A stretch of 64,000 bases of DNA. Source: Microbacterium sp. LWO14-1.2 (lineage in GTDB: Bacteria; Actinomycetota; Actinomycetes; Actinomycetales; Microbacteriaceae). Below the pieces are notes generated by a model, which saw nothing but the letters and a program-made list of their open reading frames with translations, was not told the DNA's origin and did no database searches. Below, piece by piece: positions 1 through 9,900 of this stretch (position 1 is its first letter; every line of letters starts with the position of its first letter). Made by a program: the position numbers and the translations under genes. The stretch spans positions 868,001-932,000 of the forward strand of contig NZ_CP151633.1 in assembly GCF_038397715.1 (NCBI RefSeq), read 5' to 3'.

Positions 1-693
1 GGCGACCTGCTGCTGCTGAACACGTCACCGCGGCTGCTGCTCACCCACCCCGACATCCCCGACCGCTACGCCAGGGCGATCCAGGGATACCGCTACGGCG
101 CCGCCGCCGCGAAGGTCGACTTCGCCCTCGACGGGCCCATCCCCTGGACCAACCCCGACGTGGCCCGGGCGCCCACCGTGCACCTCGGCGGCACGAGAGC
201 CGAGGTCGCCGCGAGTGAGAACGCCGTGGCGCGCGGCCGGGTCAGCGACCGTCCGTATGTGCTCACCGTGCAGCCGTCGATTCTCGACCCGACGCGCGCC
301 CCCGAGGGCAAGGCCGTGCTGTGGGCGTACATCCACGTGCCTGCGAACTCCGACCTCGACCCGACCGAGCTCGTCACCCGGCAGGTCGAGAGGTTCGCTC
401 CGGGTTTCCGCGACCGCATCCTCGCGCACCACGCAGTCCCGGCCTCGGCGCGCGAGGCCGTCAACCCGGCCGAGATCGGCGGCGACATCCTCGGCGGCGC
501 CTTCACGATCCCGCAGGCCATCCGGCGGCCCGTGCTGAGCGCGGCCCCGTGGCGCACGCCGATGCGCGGCGTGTACCTCGCCTCCTCGTCGACCCCGCCC
601 GGTCCCGGCGTCAACGGCATGGCCGGGTGGCACGCCGCGCGCACAGCGCTCGCGGACGCCGGCGAACGAGCCACGCTCGCCGACCTGTTCTGA
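1..693 (+). CDS. FAD-dependent oxidoreductase, phytoene-desaturase-like (5' truncated)
   Basis: Only the last 230 codons are inside the window; the reading frame is open from base 1 and the N-terminal FAD-binding Rossmann region lies upstream. The C-terminal stretch RGVYLASSSTPPGPGVNGMA followed by GWHAARTAL is the FAD-contacting end typical of the phytoene dehydrogenase-related (COG1233) family. These flavoproteins oxidise hydrophobic, often isoprenoid, substrates. The actual substrate cannot be told from this fragment, and no carotenoid genes follow. It runs in the same direction as the DNA ligase that starts 60 bp later. Confidence 0.75.
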   Translation, partial: GDLLLLNTSPRLLLTHPDIPDRYARAIQGYRYGAAAAKVDFALDGPIPWTNPDVARAPTVHLGGTRAEVAASENAVARGRVSDRPYVLTVQPSILDPTRAPEGKAVLWAYIHVPANSDLDPTELVTRQVERFAPGFRDRILAHHAVPASAREAVNPAEIGGDILGGAFTIPQAIRRPVLSAAPWRTPMRGVYLASSSTPPGPGVNGMAGWHAARTALADAGERATLADLF

Positions 694-740
694 ATCCTCC
701 CCCCGCCGTCCACCCCCTTCTGCGCCCGCCCGTCCGGGGC

Positions 741-752
741 CAGGATGGGTGC
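741..752 (+). promoter_or_regulatory. Possible leaderless -10 box for ligC
   Basis: CAGGAT (741-746) lies exactly 6 nt before the ATG at 753, the same spacing as the TANNNT-N6-start pattern seen before many genes here. The first base departs from consensus, so this is a weak call. Confidence 0.35.
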
Positions 753-1796
753 ATGCGCTACGAGATCCCCGCTCCCATGCTCGCCAAGGCGGCGGCATCC
801 GTCCCCGACCCGGCGAAGACGACCGGCGGGCTGCTGTTCGAGCCGAAGTGGGACGGGTTCCGCGGGCTCATCGCGTGGGACGGCGAGACCGTGGAGATCG
901 GGTCGCGGGGCGCGAAACCGCTCACCCGCTACTTCCCGGAGCTCGTCGAGGCGATCCCGGAACTCCTCCCCGGCCCGTGCCTGCTCGACGGCGAGATCGT
1001 CGTCGCCACCGGCCGCGAGGGCGCACAGCGGCTCGACTGGGAGGCGCTGAGTCAGCGCATCCACCCCGCGGCGTCACGCGTCGCGAGACTGGCGGCGGAG
1101 ACCCCCGCGATGTTCATCTCCTTCGATCTGCTCGCCGAGGGCGACGACGACCTGCTGCAGACGCCCTTCCGAGAGCGCCGCGAGCGCCTCGAAGCACTGA
1201 TGGCGACGGTCGAGCATCCGCTGCACATCACCCGCACCACCACCGACCGCGACGCGGCCGTCCGCTGGCTCGCCGAGTTCGAGGGTGCCGGACTCGACGG
1301 CGTCGTCGCGAAGCCGCTGGACCAGCCCTACGCGCCGGGGAAGCGCACGCTCATCAAGGTCAAGCACGCGCGGACCGCCGATGTCGTGGCGCTCGGCTAC
1401 CGCATCCACAAGTCGGGCAGCGGGGTCGGATCGCTGCTGGTCGGGCTGTACGACGCCGACGGGGTGCTGCGCCAGGTCGGCGGGGTCGCCGCGTGGAGCG
1501 ACAAGCGCCGCGCAGAACTCGTGGACGAACTCGCTCCCCTCGTCGAGCGCGACGACGACGGCGCGGCCGTGACCGGCGAGAGCGAGCGGTCGCGGTTCAG
1601 CGGGTCGAAGGACGTCTCGTTCGTGCGGTTGCGGCCCGAACGCGTTCTCGAGGTGCGCTACGACCAGCTGGAGGGGGCCCGCTTCCGGCACACCGTGCAG
1701 TTCGAGCGCTGGCGCCCCGATCGCGACGCGCGCTCGTGCACGTACGACCAGCTCGACACGGTCGCCGGGTACGACCTCGCCGACGTGATCGGCTGA
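753..1796 (+). CDS. ligC: ATP-dependent DNA ligase (LigC-type)
   Basis: A 347-aa protein that seals DNA nicks through a ligase-adenylate intermediate. Motif I is EPKWDGFRG with the adenylated lysine at K32. LDGEIV (motif III), the DGVVAKPLDQPY segment (motif IV region) and LIKVKHARTADVV (motif V) follow in order, then an OB-fold ending near residue 345. The length fits stand-alone actinobacterial LigC, which lacks the nuclease and polymerase domains of LigD. The ATG at 753 was chosen because the ligase homology begins at MRYEIPAPMLAK; the frame is open upstream but the extra residues look like random GC-rich sequence. It converges on a LigD-type polymerase gene, suggesting a shared role in break or gap repair. 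No Ku gene is in the window. Confidence 0.9.
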   Translation: MRYEIPAPMLAKAAASVPDPAKTTGGLLFEPKWDGFRGLIAWDGETVEIGSRGAKPLTRYFPELVEAIPELLPGPCLLDGEIVVATGREGAQRLDWEALSQRIHPAASRVARLAAETPAMFISFDLLAEGDDDLLQTPFRERRERLEALMATVEHPLHITRTTTDRDAAVRWLAEFEGAGLDGVVAKPLDQPYAPGKRTLIKVKHARTADVVALGYRIHKSGSGVGSLLVGLYDADGVLRQVGGVAAWSDKRRAELVDELAPLVERDDDGAAVTGESERSRFSGSKDVSFVRLRPERVLEVRYDQLEGARFRHTVQFERWRPDRDARSCTYDQLDTVAGYDLADVIG

Positions 1797-1820
1797 CGCG
1801 CGGCATCCGGAGCCGGCGCC

Positions 1821-2873
1821 TCACTCCCCGGTTGGCTCGCCGTTCTCGTCCCAGTTCGCGGCGACCTTCTTGCTCGGCTGCACACGCGGCGGCTCGCCCG
1901 GCATCTTCGGGAACTCCGGAGGGAACGGCAGCTCCCCGAGCCCGTCGGCCTTGTCGCGCTCCCACCACTCCAGCAGGGTGTCGATGCGCCCCGGCGACGC
2001 CTGCTTGTCCGCCCACGGATCACCGATCTCGTCGAGCCGTTTCGGGATGCTGCGCACGGTGAACTGCGAGGGATCCAGATCGTCCAGCTCGTCCCAGTGC
2101 ACGGGCGTCGACACCGTCGCCTTCGGCAGGGCGCGCGGGCTGTAGGCGCCCGCCATCGTGCGGTCCCGGTTCGCCTGGTTGAAGTCCACGAAGATCCGCT
2201 GACCGCGCTCCTCCTTCCACCAGTTCGTGGTCACCTGCTCCGGCATCCGACGCTCGAGCTCACGTCCGGCCGCGATCACCGCGTGCCGCACATCGAGGAA
2301 CTCGTGCGTCGGCTCGATGGGCGCGAAGACGTGGAGGCCGCGGTTGCCGCTCGTCTTCGCGAACGCCTCCAGACCGGCCTCGCGCAGCACCGTCCGCAGC
2401 TCGTGAGCGGCGGTCACGGCATCCGCGAAGTCCGTGCCCGGCTGGGGGTCGAGGTCGATGCGCAACTCGATCGGGTTGTCGGGATCGGTCGCGAGCGACG
2501 CCCACGGGTGGAAGACGATCGTGTTCATCTGGGCGGCCCACACGATCGCGCTCGGTCGATTCAGCACGATCTGCGGATGCCGTCGCCCGCTGTTGTACGT
2601 CAGCGTGACCGCGTCGACGAAGTCGGGCGTGCCCTTCGGCGGGTTCTTCGAGAAGAAGCCCTCGCTGCCCACGCCGTCACGGAACCGCTCCAGCGAGACG
2701 GGACGGTTGCCGTTGGCCGCGAGGAACGGCACGCTCGCGAGCTGGAAGTACTCGGCCAGCTCCGCCTTGGTGATGCCCACCTCGGGCCACACGACGCGGT
2801 TGGGGCTCGACAGCGCGACCTCGCGCTCTCCGTCCGGATCGACGACGGTCAGGGTCACGCGTTCGGAGGCCAT
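1821..2873 (-). CDS. Stand-alone LigD-type primase-polymerase domain protein
   Basis: A 350-aa protein matching the polymerase (archaeo-eukaryotic primase-like) domain of LigD, without ligase or nuclease parts. Visible family features are the IELRIDLDPQPG segment containing the DxD metal-binding pair, KTSGNRGLHVFAPI, and VDFNQANRDRTMAGAYSPR. Such enzymes add (ribo)nucleotides to DNA ends or gaps during end joining and excision repair. It converges on ligC with 24 bp between stop codons, so the two could supply gap-filling and sealing. A TAGGGT box lies 6 nt upstream of the ATG, suggesting a leaderless transcript. The tail after residue 320 is polar and probably disordered. Confidence 0.88.
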   Translation of the reverse strand: MASERVTLTVVDPDGEREVALSSPNRVVWPEVGITKAELAEYFQLASVPFLAANGNRPVSLERFRDGVGSEGFFSKNPPKGTPDFVDAVTLTYNSGRRHPQIVLNRPSAIVWAAQMNTIVFHPWASLATDPDNPIELRIDLDPQPGTDFADAVTAAHELRTVLREAGLEAFAKTSGNRGLHVFAPIEPTHEFLDVRHAVIAAGRELERRMPEQVTTNWWKEERGQRIFVDFNQANRDRTMAGAYSPRALPKATVSTPVHWDELDDLDPSQFTVRSIPKRLDEIGDPWADKQASPGRIDTLLEWWERDKADGLGELPFPPEFPKMPGEPPRVQPSKKVAANWDENGEPTGE

Positions 2874-2879
2874 GCTCCG

Positions 2880-2885
2880 ACCCTA
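2880..2885 (-). promoter_or_regulatory. Putative leaderless -10 box of the LigD-polymerase gene
   Basis: On the minus strand this reads TAGGGT and ends 6 nt before the ATG at 2873, matching TANNNT at the spacing expected for transcription starting at the start codon. Confidence 0.45.
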
Positions 2886-2930
2886 GAGCGCGAGCGAGAC
2901 GCGCGGAACCCCCGCGAAGGGCGACATGCG

Positions 2931-3061
2931 CCGAGCGTCATCCGCGGGACCGCGCGCCGGTCGCCGAGCGTCATCCGCCGGATCGCACGCCGGTCGCCGA
3001 GGTCGTGCGTCAGTCGCTCAGGTCATGCCTCAGTCGCCGAGGTCGTGCGTCAGTCGCCGAG
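2931..3061. repeat. Short tandem repeats (33-bp x2 then 20-bp x3)
   Basis: Two near-identical 33-bp units start at 2931 and 2964 (CCGAGCGTCATCCGC...). They are followed by 20-bp units starting at 3002, 3022 and 3042 that share GTCGTGCGTCAGTCG and differ at a few positions. The last unit runs into the stop codon of the SseB gene, so on the minus strand each 20-bp unit resembles a copy of that gene's last codons plus TGA. No gene is seen in 2886-3049. Confidence 0.75.
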
Positions 3062-4363
3062 GTCGACCGCGAGCACCAGCACCGGCGCGAGAGCCTCGCG
3101 GTCGACGGCCAGCGTCGGACCGGCGGGATCGAGGATCACACCCGCCATCTCCGGGTGGCTGGCGAAGAGCTTGGCCAGCTGCTCGGGGTCGAAGGGCAGC
3201 GGGCGGTCGCCGCGTCCGAGTGCCAGCACCTCGAGCGGGTGCGAGAACAGCTGCAGGAACCGCTTGCCGTCTGGCGTCTGCGCCTCCGCGATGCCGGGCT
3301 GGCCCGTTCCGGTGCCGTCGTTCACGGCCACCCACATGCGCTTGGTCGCCAGCGCCTGACCGATCTTCGCCGCCGTGTCCTGCTCACGCGGCTGCGCGAG
3401 CAGAGACTTGACGGTCATCTCGACGTCTGCCTGCTCGAGCGTCTTCTCGAGGAGCTCGGTGGGGAAGACGACGCGGTGCGGTGCCGAGGCGTTGTCGACG
3501 ATGAGTCCGGCGAAATCGCCCGCGACGACCTGCTGCAGCACCGAGGTGACCGGCTGGGCCACGGCCGAGGTCGCGGTGGGATCCTTCTCGAGCTGCACCG
3601 AGTCGCGCACGGCTCCTGCCGAGCTGAAGGCGAGCATGAACTGGCGGTCGCCATCGCGCACGACGGCGACAGAGAGCGGCTTGCCCTCGCTGATCTGCGC
3701 GCGCGCATCGCCGTTCACACGGATGTACAGGTGCGCCTGCAGCGCCTGACGCAGCACGCCGAGGAGCTGCTCGTTCGTGGCACCCTGCTCGACCTGCGCG
3801 AGGGCCTCGCGCAGCAGCACGTTGTCCTTCATGCCGGCGACCGTCTCGGTCTGCTCCGGCGGGAGGGCGGGAGCGAGCGGCAGCCGGCGTTCGGCCTGGG
3901 CGTCGATGAGGCGCGGGGCGGGTGCTCCCCCGAACGTCGGCTGGACGGGCGTCGTGGAGGCCGACGCCGGAGTCGAGGGAGCGGCTGCGGCGTTCGGATC
4001 GGGCAGCGACACCTCGGGCCCGGCCTGAGCGCCGACACCGCGGAAGGCCTGCACCGAGATCCCGACGGCCGGAGGCGCCTCCTCGACGGGAGCCTCCGTC
4101 GAGGAGGGAGCTGCCTCCTCGATGCCGGAAGCAGACGACTCGGATGCGGACGACTCGGATGCGGACGACTCGGATGCGGACGACTCGGATGCGGGAGCCG
4201 AATCGGATGCCGCGCCGGCGGGGTTCTGCGGATCGCTCGTCACGGCGTCGCCCGACTGCGACGCGGTGCCGACGCTCTCGTCGGTGGACGCGGTCGCGTC
4301 TGCCTCGGTCTGGTCGGCGACGACGTCGTCAGCGGACTTCTTGCGGCGGGAGAACAGGGCCAT
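3050..4363 (-). CDS. SseB-family protein with two SseB domains
   Basis: A 437-aa cytoplasmic protein with no membrane segment. After a basic MALFSRRKK start comes an acidic, low-complexity region of about 110 residues, including a repeated SESSA unit around residues 62-80. Two SseB-like domains follow, roughly residues 180-315 and 320-437. The first contains LYIRVNGDARAQISEGKPLS; the second contains MWVAVNDGTGTGQPG and ends in LAVDLGD. The family is widespread in actinobacteria but its biochemical role is not settled, so no function is assigned. TAGGCT lies 7 nt before the ATG, suggesting a leaderless message. The 3' end lies against a tandem-repeat tract that seems to duplicate its last codons. 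Confidence 0.8.
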   Translation of the reverse strand: MALFSRRKKSADDVVADQTEADATASTDESVGTASQSGDAVTSDPQNPAGAASDSAPASESSASESSASESSASESSASGIEEAAPSSTEAPVEEAPPAVGISVQAFRGVGAQAGPEVSLPDPNAAAAPSTPASASTTPVQPTFGGAPAPRLIDAQAERRLPLAPALPPEQTETVAGMKDNVLLREALAQVEQGATNEQLLGVLRQALQAHLYIRVNGDARAQISEGKPLSVAVVRDGDRQFMLAFSSAGAVRDSVQLEKDPTATSAVAQPVTSVLQQVVAGDFAGLIVDNASAPHRVVFPTELLEKTLEQADVEMTVKSLLAQPREQDTAAKIGQALATKRMWVAVNDGTGTGQPGIAEAQTPDGKRFLQLFSHPLEVLALGRGDRPLPFDPEQLAKLFASHPEMAGVILDPAGPTLAVDREALAPVLVLAVDLGD

Positions 4364-4370
4364 ATCAGCC

Positions 4371-4376
4371 AGCCTA
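4371..4376 (-). promoter_or_regulatory. Putative leaderless -10 box of the SseB-family gene
   Basis: Minus-strand TAGGCT, 7 nt before the ATG at 4363. It lies in the 26-bp gap after the pcrA stop codon. Confidence 0.4.
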
Positions 4377-4389
4377 ACCCGCGATCCCG

Positions 4390-6840
4390 CTAGATCTTGT
4401 CGATCGGCGCGACCTTGATCAGCAGCTTCTTCTGCCCGGCGGAGTCGAACCGCACGTGCGCGATCCGCTTCGCACCTTCACCCGTCACGGCATCCACTCG
4501 CCCCTCGCCGAAGTCGGAGTGCCGGATGCGGTCGCCCGCCGCCAGCTCGAGGTCGCCGTTGTCGCGCATCTTCGCCGTGACGCGATTCGGGAACTTGTCC
4601 ATCGCCGTCGACAGGGGCTTCAGCGAGTCGCTGCCGGGCAGCGGCTTCACACCGAAACGGTCGCCCGATGCGCCGAACCCGCCGCCTCCGCGGCGAGCGT
4701 TCAACGCCCGGGACTGAGTGCCTCCCCGCGAGTTGACGTCGCCCGGCGACTGCCGCCAGTCGATGAGCCCCGCCGGGATCTCCTGCAGGAACCGGCTCGG
4801 CATCGCGACCGACACCTCGCCGAACTGGGCCCGCGTCATGGCGAGCGACAGGTGCAGACGCTTCCGCGCCCTCGTGATGCCCACGTAGAAGAGTCGACGC
4901 TCCTCCTGGGGACCGCCCGGCTCACCGGCCGAGATACGGTGCGGGATGAGGTCCTCCTCGACTCCCGTCACGAAGACCGCGTCGTACTCGAGCCCCTTCG
5001 CCGTGTGCATCGTCATGAGCGACACCGTGCCCGACTCGTCGTCGAGGTCGTCGGCATCCGACACGAGAGCCACCTCGGTGAGGAAGTCGACGATCGTGCC
5101 CTCCGGGTTGTTGCGCGCGAAGTCCCTCGCGACCGCGACGAACTCATCGAGGTTCTCGACCCGCGCCTCATCCTGGGGGTCGCGGCTCGCGCGCAGAGCA
5201 TCGAGGTACCCGCTCTTCGACAGCAGCACGCTGAGGCCGTCGGCGACAGACGTCGGCGGCGGCACCTCCCCCGACGCCGGGAGCATGATCTCGGTCGCCT
5301 CGGCGAGGGTCGCATCGAGCTGCGCGATGCCTGCCTGGATCTTCGGGCCAACCCCGAGCTGGCCCGGCACCGACAGCGCCTGCCGGAAGGTGATGTCGTG
5401 ATCCTCGGCGAACCGGGCGATCGCCGTCTCGGTCACGTCGCCGATGCCGCGGCGCGGCTTGTTGAGGATGCGGCGGACCGCCATCTCGTCGGCGGGGTTC
5501 GCGACCGTCACGAGATAGGCGAGCGCATCCTTGATCTCCGCGCGCTCGTAAAACTTCGTGCCGCCCATGATCTTGTACGGCACGGCCGAGCGGATGAAGA
5601 TCTCCTCCAGCGCTCGCGACTGCGAGTTCGTGCGGTAGAACACCGCGATCTCGGAGTAGGGCATGCCGGCGCGGCGCAGCGCCTCGATCTCGTCGGCGAC
5701 GAACTGGGCCTCGTCGTGCTGCGAGTAGCCCGTGAAGCCGATGATCTTGTCACCGTCGCCCTTGTCGCTCCAGAGCTTCTTGTCCTTGCGGTCGAAGTTG
5801 TTGCCGATGACCGAGTTCGCCGCGGAGAGGATGTTCTGCGTCGACCGATAGTTCTGCTCGAGCAGCACCACCTTGGCTCCGGGGAAGTCGCGCTCGAACT
5901 CGCTGATGTTGCGGATGTCGGCGCCGCGGAAGGCGTAGATCGACTGGTCGGAGTCGCCGACCACCGTCAGCGATGCGCCCTCGAGCTCGGGGGTCGTCTC
6001 CGGCTCGAAGATCATCATGCCGTTCGAGGCATACGGGTCGGGAGCGTCTCCGGAGACGGGACGCGTCAGCTCGTGGATGAGCGCGTACTGCGCGTGGTTG
6101 GTGTCCTGGTACTCGTCGACGAGCACATGACGGAAGCGCCGGCGGTACGTGTCGGCCACCTGGGGGAAGGCGCGGAACAGGTACACGGTCTGGCCGATGA
6201 GGTCGTCGAAGTCGAACGCGTTCGCCTTCTGCAGCTGCCGCTGGTAATCGGTGAAGAGCTCGACGAAGATGCGTTCGGCGGGGTCGCTCATGTTCGCCTG
6301 GCGCGCGTACGCCTCGGCATCCGACAGCTCGTTCTTGAGCTTCGAGATGCGCCCCTGCACCGACGCGGGGGTCAGACCGTAGGCGTCGGCCTCGTGCTCC
6401 TTGACCAGGCGCTTGATGAGGGCGCGCGAGTCGCCCGAGTCGTAGATCGTGAACGACTTCGTGAAGCCGAACTGCTGCGCCTCTCGGCGGAGGATGCGCA
6501 CGCACGCGGAGTGGAAGGTCGAGATCCACATGCCGCGGGCCGCCTCGCCGACGATCCCCTCGACGCGCTCGCGCATCTCGCCGGCGGCCTTGTTCGTGAA
6601 CGTGATCGCGAGGATCTGGCTCGGCCACGCCTCGCGCGAGCGCAGCAGCGAGGCGATGCGTCGGGTGAGCACACTGGTCTTGCCCGACCCGGCGCCCGCG
6701 ACGATGAGCAGCGCGGGGCCGCGATAGGTGACGGCCTCGAGCTGCTGGGGGTTGAGTCCGGCGAGGAGGTCGTCCTGACCCGGCTCCCCGGTGGAGCGAG
6801 GGCCGACGGATCCGGGAACGATGAGGGGGGCTTCGGTCAT
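4390..6840 (-). CDS. pcrA: ATP-dependent DNA helicase PcrA (UvrD/REP family)
   Basis: An 816-aa superfamily 1A helicase that unwinds DNA 3' to 5' in repair and replication. Walker A is GAGSGKT with the lysine at K54, the Walker B/motif II is VLVDEYQDTNHAQY, QNYRSTQNIL is motif IV, and VSLMTMHTAKGLEYDAVF and FYVGITRARKRL are late motifs. The C-terminal 55 residues (GDRIRHSDFGEGRVDAV...) form the Tudor-like domain that in PcrA/UvrD contacts RNA polymerase. Length is normal for actinobacterial PcrA. TAGACT lies 9 nt upstream of the ATG. SseB follows 26 bp downstream in the same direction. Confidence 0.95.
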   Translation of the reverse strand: MTEAPLIVPGSVGPRSTGEPGQDDLLAGLNPQQLEAVTYRGPALLIVAGAGSGKTSVLTRRIASLLRSREAWPSQILAITFTNKAAGEMRERVEGIVGEAARGMWISTFHSACVRILRREAQQFGFTKSFTIYDSGDSRALIKRLVKEHEADAYGLTPASVQGRISKLKNELSDAEAYARQANMSDPAERIFVELFTDYQRQLQKANAFDFDDLIGQTVYLFRAFPQVADTYRRRFRHVLVDEYQDTNHAQYALIHELTRPVSGDAPDPYASNGMMIFEPETTPELEGASLTVVGDSDQSIYAFRGADIRNISEFERDFPGAKVVLLEQNYRSTQNILSAANSVIGNNFDRKDKKLWSDKGDGDKIIGFTGYSQHDEAQFVADEIEALRRAGMPYSEIAVFYRTNSQSRALEEIFIRSAVPYKIMGGTKFYERAEIKDALAYLVTVANPADEMAVRRILNKPRRGIGDVTETAIARFAEDHDITFRQALSVPGQLGVGPKIQAGIAQLDATLAEATEIMLPASGEVPPPTSVADGLSVLLSKSGYLDALRASRDPQDEARVENLDEFVAVARDFARNNPEGTIVDFLTEVALVSDADDLDDESGTVSLMTMHTAKGLEYDAVFVTGVEEDLIPHRISAGEPGGPQEERRLFYVGITRARKRLHLSLAMTRAQFGEVSVAMPSRFLQEIPAGLIDWRQSPGDVNSRGGTQSRALNARRGGGGFGASGDRFGVKPLPGSDSLKPLSTAMDKFPNRVTAKMRDNGDLELAAGDRIRHSDFGEGRVDAVTGEGAKRIAHVRFDSAGQKKLLIKVAPIDKI

Positions 6841-6849
6841 GGCCTTATG

Positions 6850-6855
6850 AGTCTA
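6850..6855 (-). promoter_or_regulatory. Putative -10 box of pcrA
   Basis: Minus-strand TAGACT ending 9 nt before the pcrA ATG. No Shine-Dalgarno fits in the interval, so a leaderless or very short leader is likely. Confidence 0.4.
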
Positions 6856-6928
6856 GGCGTCACCACCGACACCGGGAGCCGGGGAGGGGCGGGGTGCCGG
6901 AGCGCCCCTCCCCTCCCGTCGCATGACG

Positions 6929-9900
6929 CTACGCGGACTGCCGCCGGCGGCGCATGGCTGCCGCGCCGGCGACCAGCAGAGCGATCGCGAGCAGGATGCC
7001 GAACGTGGGCGCTTCGGCGCCCGTCGCGGCGAGCGCTCCCCCGGCCGTGATGCGGATGTCCGCCCAGCCCACGAGCTCGCCGGACGCGGTGTAGATCGCG
7101 ATCCGGTGCGCGCCGAGCGGCGCGTCGGTCGGGATCGTCACGGTGAACGTGCCGGCCGCCGAGGCCGCGCCGCTGGCAAGCAGCACCGGGTCGGAGTACA
7201 TCCACACCGCGATGCCCTCGCCCGCGCGGTCGGCGCCGACCGACACCGTGACGCGATCGCCGCGCCTCGCGACGCTCGGGTTCACCGTGACGCCGTTGCG
7301 ATTGCCATCCGTGAGCGCAGTGCCCGGAAGCGGCGGCGTCTGGCCGGGGTTCGCGCCGGGGTTCCCGCCTCCGGGGTTCCCGCCGCCGGGATTCCCGCCC
7401 ACGTTCGCGGGGAGCGTGCCGGTGCGCAGAGCCTCGGAGGCGAATCCGTCGGCGAACCACCACACGGGGCGCTGCCCGTTCACGGCGAGCGAGGCCGGCG
7501 CGGTGGCGAAGCCCTCGTTGTTGATGTCGGGCATGCCTGCGGGGCGCGCGAAGTGGGCGATACCGGGCTGGGCCGTGCCGTTCAGCGTGATCTGCGCCGA
7601 GCGTCCCTGGCATCCGTCGTCGCACACGGCCCAGAGCACGCCGAGCACGCTGTCGTAGTCGAGCGCCATGACCCCGGCGAGCCCCGGCGCGATCTCCGAG
7701 ACGAGGGTCGCCGACCCGTCGTCGTTCAGCGCGAAGGCGTAGACGTGGCCGTTGTCCTCCACCGCGACGAAGAACAGGCCGTCACCTCGACCGGCGTAGT
7801 CGGTCGGGTCGTAGGCCGCACCGGTGTTCCGGTCGAAGAGCTTGCCGTCGAGCGCCGAGTCCGGCACCCACTGCACAGCCTCCATGCCGAGGTTCGCACC
7901 GACGGCAGGCAGCAGAGACGTGAGGTCCCATTCCTGCTGCGCGACGAGGTCGCCCTGGGCCGCCTCGGGATCGACCTTGAGGATCGTGCTGAGATTCACG
8001 CCCTTCGCGCTGTTGTCCCGCTCGGAGGCGACGTAGACGAGCCCGTCGCCGTCGACCGTGATCCCCTCGGTGTCCGGGCCGGCTGCGGCGGGGTTCGCGG
8101 CATCCTTCTGGAAGCGCACGCGCTTGCCCGCCTCCCAGCCGGGGATGGTGGCGAAGGAGCCGTCGGCCTGGACGGCCAGCTTGAAGATGCGCCCCTCGCC
8201 GTTGTCGACGGCCCAGAGGACGGCGCCGTCCGCCGTCTCCTGCACGTCGAGGCCCGAGCTGTCCTCGAGGAACGTCGGCGCGGAGTCGAGCACACGAACC
8301 TCGGGCGAGCCGGGCCACGCTGACACGGCGATCTCGCCGGCGCACGCATTCGCCGCGCCCTTCGTCGCGCGCTCCGTCACTCCGAAGACGCCGGTCGTAT
8401 CAGGGCAGCGTCCCCACGTGGTCGCCGCATGGCCCTCACCCCAGCTCGTCGAGTCGACGAGCAGGTCGCCGTCGAACACGCGCACCGCGTCGCCCGCTCC
8501 GAGTCCGAAGCCGAGGTCGGCGCCCTCGATCACGAGGTAGCCGCCGGCGACGATCGTCGTGCCGGTGGGGATCGCGTAGGCGTGCGCGTCGTCGTCGTCC
8601 TTCACCACGAGTCCTGACACGTCGAGCGCGGAATCGGTCGGGTTGACGAGCTCGACCCAGTCGCCGGGCGTTCCGCCGTCCGACTCGATCTCGTTGATGC
8701 GCACCGGGTTGCCGCACGCGTTGCGCAGACCCTTCGTGGAGGTCGCGATGTCGACGACATCGCCGGTGCCGTCGGGGCAGCGCGCGAGGACGCCTGCGGC
8801 GTGCGCGGTGTAGACGTGCTCATCGACCGTGTTGCCGTTCGCGTCGCGCAGGGTCACGGTATCGCCGTTGCCCAGCCCGAAGACGAAGTCCGTCGGCTGG
8901 TCGAACACGAGGTACGCCCCCGGAGCGAGCACGGTGCCCGCGGCGAGGGGCGTCGCCTCCGCCGCGTGACCCACGGGGTCGTTGTCCATGACGGTCCAGC
9001 CCGACAGGTCGACGGGCGTGCTGCCCGTGTTGAGCACCTCGACCCAGTCGGTGGTGTCGCCGTTCGACTCGATCTCGTTGATCACCACGTCGGGGACCAC
9101 GCAGGAGTTCGGAGCGCCCTGGGTCGCGTACGCGAGGGCGAACACGCCGGCCCCATCCGGGCACCGCGCGAAGGTGGCCGCGGCGGCGTCGCCGTCGATC
9201 GCGGCGTGGCCCGTCCACGGCAGAGTGTCGTCGATCATCGCGCCCGCAGCGTCGAACAGGCGGATGCGGTCGGCGCTGCCGATGCCGATCGGCTCGCGGA
9301 ACGGCGCCTCGACGCCGCCGACCAGGCCGACGGACGCCTCGTCCACGACGAGGAATCCGCCGGCGGCGATCGACGTGCCAGGGAGGAACTGCCAGCGGTG
9401 ATCGTCGGAGTTGTCGCGGATCTCGTACCCCGAGATGTCGAGCGCCTCGTCGCCCGGGTTGTAGAACTCCACCCAGTCGGCCGGCTGCGAGTCCACCTCG
9501 TTGATCACGAGGGATCCGCCGACCGGCTCCGTCGACGGGAACACGTTCTCGGCGCCCTTGGTGGCCTCGGCCGTGACCGCCCACTCGACGGCGCCGTCGA
9601 CATCGCGCACGCCCCGGGTCGTCACGGCGTGGCCGGTCCACGAGGTCTCGTCCACGAGCGCGCCGAGCGGGTCGAACAGGCGCACCTGGTCGTCCTTGCC
9701 GAGGCCGAAGTCGAACTGCCCGGCGCCCGACCCGGAATCCCGCTGGTCGATCACGAGATAGGCACCGGCCGCGACCACCGTGTCCTGCGGGAACGTGTAG
9801 GAGTTCCCGTCGCTGTTGTCCTTGACGACGAAGCCACTGAGATCGACCTCGGTCTCGGCCGTGTTGAGGAATTCGATCCAGTCGCCGGGGATTCCCCCGT

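Noticed and set aside
4456..7050. 864-codon plus-strand frame
   Set aside because: Antisense to pcrA, with no recognisable motif and composition typical of a shadow frame.
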